From positions 1 through 10,128 of the forward strand of contig JAKAGH010000092.1 in NCBI GenBank assembly GCA_021817645.1: a stretch of DNA of 10,128 nt. Direction: 5' to 3'. The stretch is from Deltaproteobacteria bacterium (GTDB taxonomy: Bacteria > Desulfobacterota > Desulfobaccia > Desulfobaccales > 0-14-0-80-60-11). The notes under the pieces were generated by a model that saw only the letters and a program-made list of their open reading frames with translations, was not told the DNA's origin and searched no databases. The position numbers were made by a program, and so were the translations under genes. This document shows, piece after piece, positions 6,840-10,128 of the stretch (its first letter is position 1; every line of letters begins with the position of its first letter).

Positions 6840-7664
6840 ATGCAAAACCGGAGGAAATGGCAAGCATTTTCGTGGGCTTTCGCCTTAGGTCTTTTGGCGG
6901 CGGCTGGAACTGCGGCACCCAGCCCGGCCTTTGCCGGTGCTGCGGAAGAAGTGGAAAAAGATTTTCTGCGGGTGGTGGAGGAACTGATGCCCTCGGTGGT
7001 GAGCATAGACTACTGCCTGCGCCTGAAAAATATGCCCCAGAGGGGAGGATTGTGCATCCTGGGCGGTAAAGGGTCCGGTTTCATTTTTTTGCCCAAGGGT
7101 TATATTTTGACCAATGCTCATGTTCTGGGGGAACACGAACCCGAGAAAAAAAGACTGCAAGCCCAGGGACGGGAAAATCTAATAGAGAAAATTTGGGTGA
7201 CGTTATCTGATGGCCGGAGCTTCAATGGCAAAGTGGTGTTCGCCGACCCCAACCAGGACCTGGCAGCCATCAAGATCAGCGGCGGCAAGTTCCCCGCGGC
7301 CAAGCTAGGCGACTCCGATCAGTTAATGCCGGGGCAATGGGCCATCGCCATCGGCAATCCTTACGGTCTGCAATCGTCGGTGTCGGTGGGGGTCATCAGC
7401 GCTACTCAGCGGCATCTGGAACACGACCCTCAAGACTTTATTCAAACCTCTGCCCCCATCTTTCCGGGCAATAGCGGCGGGCCCCTCATTGATATCCGGG
7501 GGCGGGTGATCGGCATCAACAGCCAGGTACATGTGTTTGACGAACAGGTCCGAGAGCTATCCGGCAAACCCGTACCCTTGAAAGTCTTCCTGAAGACTCA
7601 GGCGATGGGATTTGCCATTCCCATCCGCCGGGCCCTGGATGTCGTCCGTCCTTATTTGAAGTAA
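6840..7664 (+). CDS. Exported trypsin-like serine protease (DegP/HtrA family catalytic domain, no PDZ)
   Basis: This 274-residue protein begins with a Sec signal peptide (basic MQNRRKW, a hydrophobic stretch, then SPAFA before the likely cleavage near residue 32). The chymotrypsin-fold catalytic domain of the S1C (HtrA/DegP-like) family follows with all three catalytic residues: His94 in TNAHVLGE, Asp140 in DPNQDLAAIKI and Ser212 in GNSGGPLID. IAIGNPYGL and the final MGFAIPI strand are also typical. The usual AINPGNSGG is SAPIFPGNSGG here, with Phe in place of Asn. The protein ends directly after the protease domain; the PDZ domains that control substrate binding in DegP and DegS are absent. 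Target selection may thus depend on partners such as the two upstream gene products (inference). It starts 48 bases after the repeat protein, and its stop overlaps the next start. Confidence 0.93.
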   Translation: MQNRRKWQAFSWAFALGLLAAAGTAAPSPAFAGAAEEVEKDFLRVVEELMPSVVSIDYCLRLKNMPQRGGLCILGGKGSGFIFLPKGYILTNAHVLGEHEPEKKRLQAQGRENLIEKIWVTLSDGRSFNGKVVFADPNQDLAAIKISGGKFPAAKLGDSDQLMPGQWAIAIGNPYGLQSSVSVGVISATQRHLEHDPQDFIQTSAPIFPGNSGGPLIDIRGRVIGINSQVHVFDEQVRELSGKPVPLKVFLKTQAMGFAIPIRRALDVVRPYLK

Positions 7665-8221
7665 TGCCTAGCGGCAAATCCGGTTTCTCTAAGGAAGTAT
7701 TTCAGAAAATGCTGAAACTTGACGGGGCAGCTTCCCTGGACCCTCTCACCGGTACAGCCCGGAAAAAATATCTGGAAACCTGGCTCCGGTCCAGGCTCGA
7801 GGAAAGGCAGAAATCTCAACGGCCTTTAGGCGTCTTGTCCTTTGATCTGGACCATCTCAAAAAAGTCAATTACTTGCATGGCCACAAGATTGGCGACCAG
7901 GTGCTCCAGATGGTCGCCGGGACTTTGATCAATAATATCGGGGCATTAGATCTGGTGGGCCGCTGGGCCGGGCAGGAATTTATCCTGATAATCTCGAATG
8001 CCGACCCGGCCAATCTCTTCGCTATTGCCGAGAAATTCCGTAAATTAATATCCATCTCTCAATTAATGGTAGAGGGCAGCGCCGTTTCGGTTACCGTTTC
8101 GGTCGGCGCCACCATGTCCCGTCAGGACGACGCCGTGGAAGCTGTCATTGGCCGGGCACACCAGGCAATGGAGAAAAGTAAAGCCGCCGGCCGCAATTGT
8201 GTAACATTGGACTGCTGTTAA
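7664..8221 (+). CDS. Small degenerate GGDEF-domain protein, probably without cyclase activity
   Basis: This 185-residue cytoplasmic protein is a GGDEF domain with a short N-terminal extension of about 25 residues and no sensor domain or membrane segment. Family landmarks are DPLTGTARKKYLE (26-38), SFDLDHLKKVN (59-69, with Asp61 and Asp63 at the metal/nucleotide site), HGHKIGDQVL (72-81) and VTVSVGAT (143-150). The signature loop reads AGQEF at 102-106 instead of GG(D/E)EF, so the catalytic/metal-binding acid is replaced by Gln. The inhibitory RxxD site is GxxD. By comparison with studied diguanylate cyclases, this predicts loss of c-di-GMP synthesis and of the I-site; it could instead bind nucleotide or a protein partner. 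Its ATG overlaps the protease stop (TAATG), indicating coupled translation and a functional link with the protease. Confidence 0.9.
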   Translation: MPSGKSGFSKEVFQKMLKLDGAASLDPLTGTARKKYLETWLRSRLEERQKSQRPLGVLSFDLDHLKKVNYLHGHKIGDQVLQMVAGTLINNIGALDLVGRWAGQEFILIISNADPANLFAIAEKFRKLISISQLMVEGSAVSVTVSVGATMSRQDDAVEAVIGRAHQAMEKSKAAGRNCVTLDCC

Positions 8222-8302
8222 GATTATGGGCCCCACTGTCCTGGAATTATTGCAGGCGCTGCCCTGCCACCCGGGGAAGGTACCCTAGCGAAGTACCCCT
8301 TT

Positions 8303-8322
8303 GGCGGCCCAATCGCCTTTTT
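8303..8322 (+). terminator. Weak rho-independent terminator candidate after the operon
   Basis: GGCGG (8303-8307) can pair with TCGCC (8313-8317), with one G-U pair, around a CCCAA loop, and is followed directly by TTTTT (8318-8322). It lies 82 bases after the stop of the GGDEF gene. The stem is short, so this is a moderate call. Confidence 0.45.
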
Positions 8323-8431
8323 GAACGCAAAATAGCACAAGCTTTTCTCAAACTTGATCTTTTTTTATATGTTTTAAAGGAACCACTCCCTTGATTCCCG
8401 GATTCTTGCGGGGTGACGCCTTAAGAACCCA

Positions 8432-8574
8432 GGCTAACACCACTTGGTGAAAATAAGCCAAGGGAAAGCGAAAGCTACATATAAATACCATCGCCGGGCG
8501 TGGTAAGAGAGATTGTGTGACAGATGCTATGTGCTGCTCACTTGCCACCTGGGAGACTTATCAGTTGATCAGGT
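8432..8574 (+). ncRNA. Structured RNA candidate, possibly a group II intron domain I fragment
   Basis: Several stems pack into this non-coding stretch. GGCT (8432-8435) pairs with AGCC (8456-8459), enclosing CACC-ACTT-GGTG (8438-8449). AGC-GAAA-GCT (8467-8476) is a GNRA hairpin. GTGGTAAG (8500-8507) pairs with CTTGCCAC (8541-8548) over eight pairs, one of them G-U. ACCTG (8547-8551) pairs with CAGGT (8570-8574) around an ATCA/TGAT mini-hairpin, although two of its bases also belong to the preceding stem. Phrases such as GGCTAACACC, GGTGAAAAT and AAGCGAAAGCT recall domain I of bacterial group II introns. No intron reverse transcriptase or domain V is present downstream, so if this is intron-derived it is a fragment. 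Strand is assigned on that resemblance only. Confidence 0.35.
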
Positions 8575-8606
8575 AAAAAAGCAGATATGGTCTTGGTATA
8601 ACAATT

Positions 8607-8637
8607 AAAAGGCGGCCTTGGGCCGCCTATCTTTTTT
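8607..8637. terminator. Strong bidirectional rho-independent terminator between convergent genes
   Basis: AGGCGGCC (8610-8617) and GGCCGCCT (8621-8628) form a perfect eight-base-pair stem with a three-base loop. It is followed by TTTTTT on the plus strand (8632-8637) and by a run of T on the minus strand (opposite AAAA at 8607-8610). It stands 26 bases beyond the stop of the minus-strand chemoreceptor gene and would also stop any read-through from the plus-strand operon. Confidence 0.9.
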
Positions 8638-8662
8638 ATGTTGCGTCTTTGCGTGAGATTCT

Positions 8663-10128
8663 TCAAATCTCCCGGTAATTTTCCGATTCAAGCCTGGGCC
8701 CGGGCAGGGCGGCATATCCTTTATCTTTGAGATTGCCATAACTTTGGTCAAGGCCGCCGATTACCGAGACCAGGCCGCCCACCAGCTCTTTCATGAGGTT
8801 GGCCTGGGAATTCAGTTCCTCGGACGCACCGGCGCTTTCCTCAGAGTTGGCCGCATTCTGTTGCACCACCAGGTCTATGGCGGTTACCGACTTATTTATC
8901 TGGTCTACTCCCTGGGATTGTTCCAGGGAAGCCGCGGCGATTTCGGACACCAAATCTTTGGCCTTCCCCGCACTGACGGCCACCTGGGAAAAGGCCAGGG
9001 AGGTCTGGTGCACCAACCCCGATCCTGCCTGAACCTTGGCTGACGTGCCCTCAATCAGGTCCGCGGTATTTTTGGCGGCTTCCGCGGCCCGCAGGGCCAG
9101 ATTCCTGACCTCATCGGCCACGACCGCGAACCCGGCCCCGGCTTCGCCGGCCCGGGCTGCCTCCACCGCGGCATTAAGGGCCAATAAATTGGTTTGGAAG
9201 GCAATCTCGTCAATGGTCTTGATGATCTTGGCGGTCTCATTGCTGGCCTGAGAAATTTCTTGCATGGAAGCCGTCAAATCAACCATGGAGGCATTGGCCT
9301 GGTCCAAAATCTGGCCGGTCTCAGTCATCAAGACGTTGGCTTGATAGGCATTTGCGGAATTAGCCCGGGACATGGAGGCCAATTCCTCCAAAGAAGCCGC
9401 AGTCTCCTCCAGGGAACTTGCCTGCTGGGAAGAGCCTGCGGCCAGCTGCTGACTGGACTCGGCCACCTGGGAGGAGGCTGCTCCCACCTGATCGGCGCAT
9501 TCCAGGAGGCTGTTGACCGCGCGGCCGATGGGTTTGCTGATGGAGCGGGACAAAAGAAAAATCACCAATCCCACAATAATTACCAGAGACGCGGACAATA
9601 GCAAATTAATCGATTTAATCCCGCGTACCGGGGCAAATAATTCATCCGCCGCGGCATTGATGACCAGGAGACAATTAAGCTCTTTTAGCTGAGAAAATAT
9701 GGCGATCTTCTGATCGCCGTGAAAAGCATAATTAATGGTTCCTTCCTTCTCGGCCAGCATTCTCCGGCCAAAATCAATTTCATCGAATCTCATTTTATTA
9801 ACCAAGGCCTTGTCCGGATGGGCCAGCAGCAGACCATCCGCGGCCACCAGATAAATATAGCCGGTTTTCCCCATTTTTACCGGGGCCAGATGAGCATCAT
9901 AGAACTTCTCCAGGTTAATCACGCTGGATAAGACCCCCACCACTTTTCCCCCATCCCTGATGGGAGTTGAGACCATGGCTGCCGGTTTTTTAATGATTTT
10001 GCTCATCATCGCCGGTGAGACATTCAGCTTGCCTTGCACGGCCTCTTTAAAATACCAGCGGTCGCTGAGATTCAGTTTCCCGCCTGCCCCGGGATCACTG
10101 GAGGCAATGACTAAGCCATCCTTATTCA
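8663..10128 (-). CDS. Methyl-accepting chemotaxis protein with Cache-type sensor domain, 5' truncated
   Basis: The frame is open to the right edge; 487 residues are visible and the N-terminal part (first membrane segment and start of the sensor) lies outside the window. Visible residues 1-170 carry the C-terminal half of a double Cache sensor: NKDGLVIASSDPG, RWYFKEAVQG, GYIYLVAADGLLLAHPD. One membrane segment follows at about 174-192. The linker starts SRSISKPIGRAVNSLL and then goes straight into the signalling coiled coil, with little room for a full HAMP domain. The hairpin tip of the signalling domain is at about 319-342 (AVEAARAGEAGAGFAVVADE, VRNLA), the site that contacts CheA and CheW. 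No CheR-docking pentapeptide is seen at the C-terminus (SENYREI). The receptor probably senses a small molecule in the periplasm through its Cache domain; the ligand is unknown. It is convergent with the operon and shows no link to it. Confidence 0.95.
   Translation of the reverse strand, partial: NKDGLVIASSDPGAGGKLNLSDRWYFKEAVQGKLNVSPAMMSKIIKKPAAMVSTPIRDGGKVVGVLSSVINLEKFYDAHLAPVKMGKTGYIYLVAADGLLLAHPDKALVNKMRFDEIDFGRRMLAEKEGTINYAFHGDQKIAIFSQLKELNCLLVINAAADELFAPVRGIKSINLLLSASLVIIVGLVIFLLSRSISKPIGRAVNSLLECADQVGAASSQVAESSQQLAAGSSQQASSLEETAASLEELASMSRANSANAYQANVLMTETGQILDQANASMVDLTASMQEISQASNETAKIIKTIDEIAFQTNLLALNAAVEAARAGEAGAGFAVVADEVRNLALRAAEAAKNTADLIEGTSAKVQAGSGLVHQTSLAFSQVAVSAGKAKDLVSEIAAASLEQSQGVDQINKSVTAIDLVVQQNAANSEESAGASEELNSQANLMKELVGGLVSVIGGLDQSYGNLKDKGYAALPGPRLESENYREI

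Noticed and set aside
8744..9601. Plus-strand open frames opposite the chemoreceptor gene.
   Set aside because: The minus-strand frame carries clear Cache and methyl-acceptor motifs throughout; the opposite frames are low-complexity shadows.
1..10128. Search for a CRISPR array, tRNA or rRNA genes and insertion-sequence ends.
   Set aside because: No regularly spaced repeats, cloverleaf-like sequence, rRNA signature, transposase or terminal inverted repeats were seen by eye.

Overview
The window reads like a chromosomal segment of a Gram-negative, environmental bacterium of the deltaproteobacterial / Desulfobacterota kind. This placement is an inference from moderately GC-rich genes, Sec-exported envelope proteins, a PAS-domain relic and a deltaproteobacterial-style chemoreceptor; no rRNA or other phylogenetic marker is present.

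Left part (1-964). The window opens on the last 46 codons of a phospholipase-D-like (HKD) protein, followed by a compact two-gene HEPN/MNT module. The first of these genes encodes a minimal nucleotidyltransferase (antitoxin-type) and the second a HEPN-domain protein that overlaps it by 11 bases.

Gene-poor stretch (965-2169). About 1.2 kb holds no intact gene I can support. It contains a locally AT-rich patch, a GC-rich patch of competing hairpins that weakly resembles a degenerate c-di-GMP (GEMM-I) riboswitch, and a frameshifted PAS/PAC-domain remnant on the minus strand.

Central operon-like block (2170-8221, plus strand). Four genes run in one direction: a 1059-residue protein with about seven membrane segments, TPR-like helices and a large C-terminal part predicted to lie outside the cytoplasm; an exported 446-residue protein made of three copies of one beta-rich domain; an exported PDZ-less trypsin/DegP-like serine protease; and a small degenerate GGDEF protein whose start codon overlaps the protease stop (TAATG). 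The first three products should all act in or face the periplasm, while the last is cytoplasmic. I know of no named system with this composition. The working inference is an envelope-sensing and proteolysis module with a cytoplasmic regulatory partner. A weak terminator candidate follows at 8303-8322.

Right part (8222-10128). The space between the convergent genes holds a roughly 140-base patch of nested hairpins that resembles a fragment of a group II intron or another structured RNA, then a strong bidirectional terminator. After that, on the minus strand, comes a methyl-accepting chemotaxis protein with a Cache-type sensor domain, cut off by the right edge.
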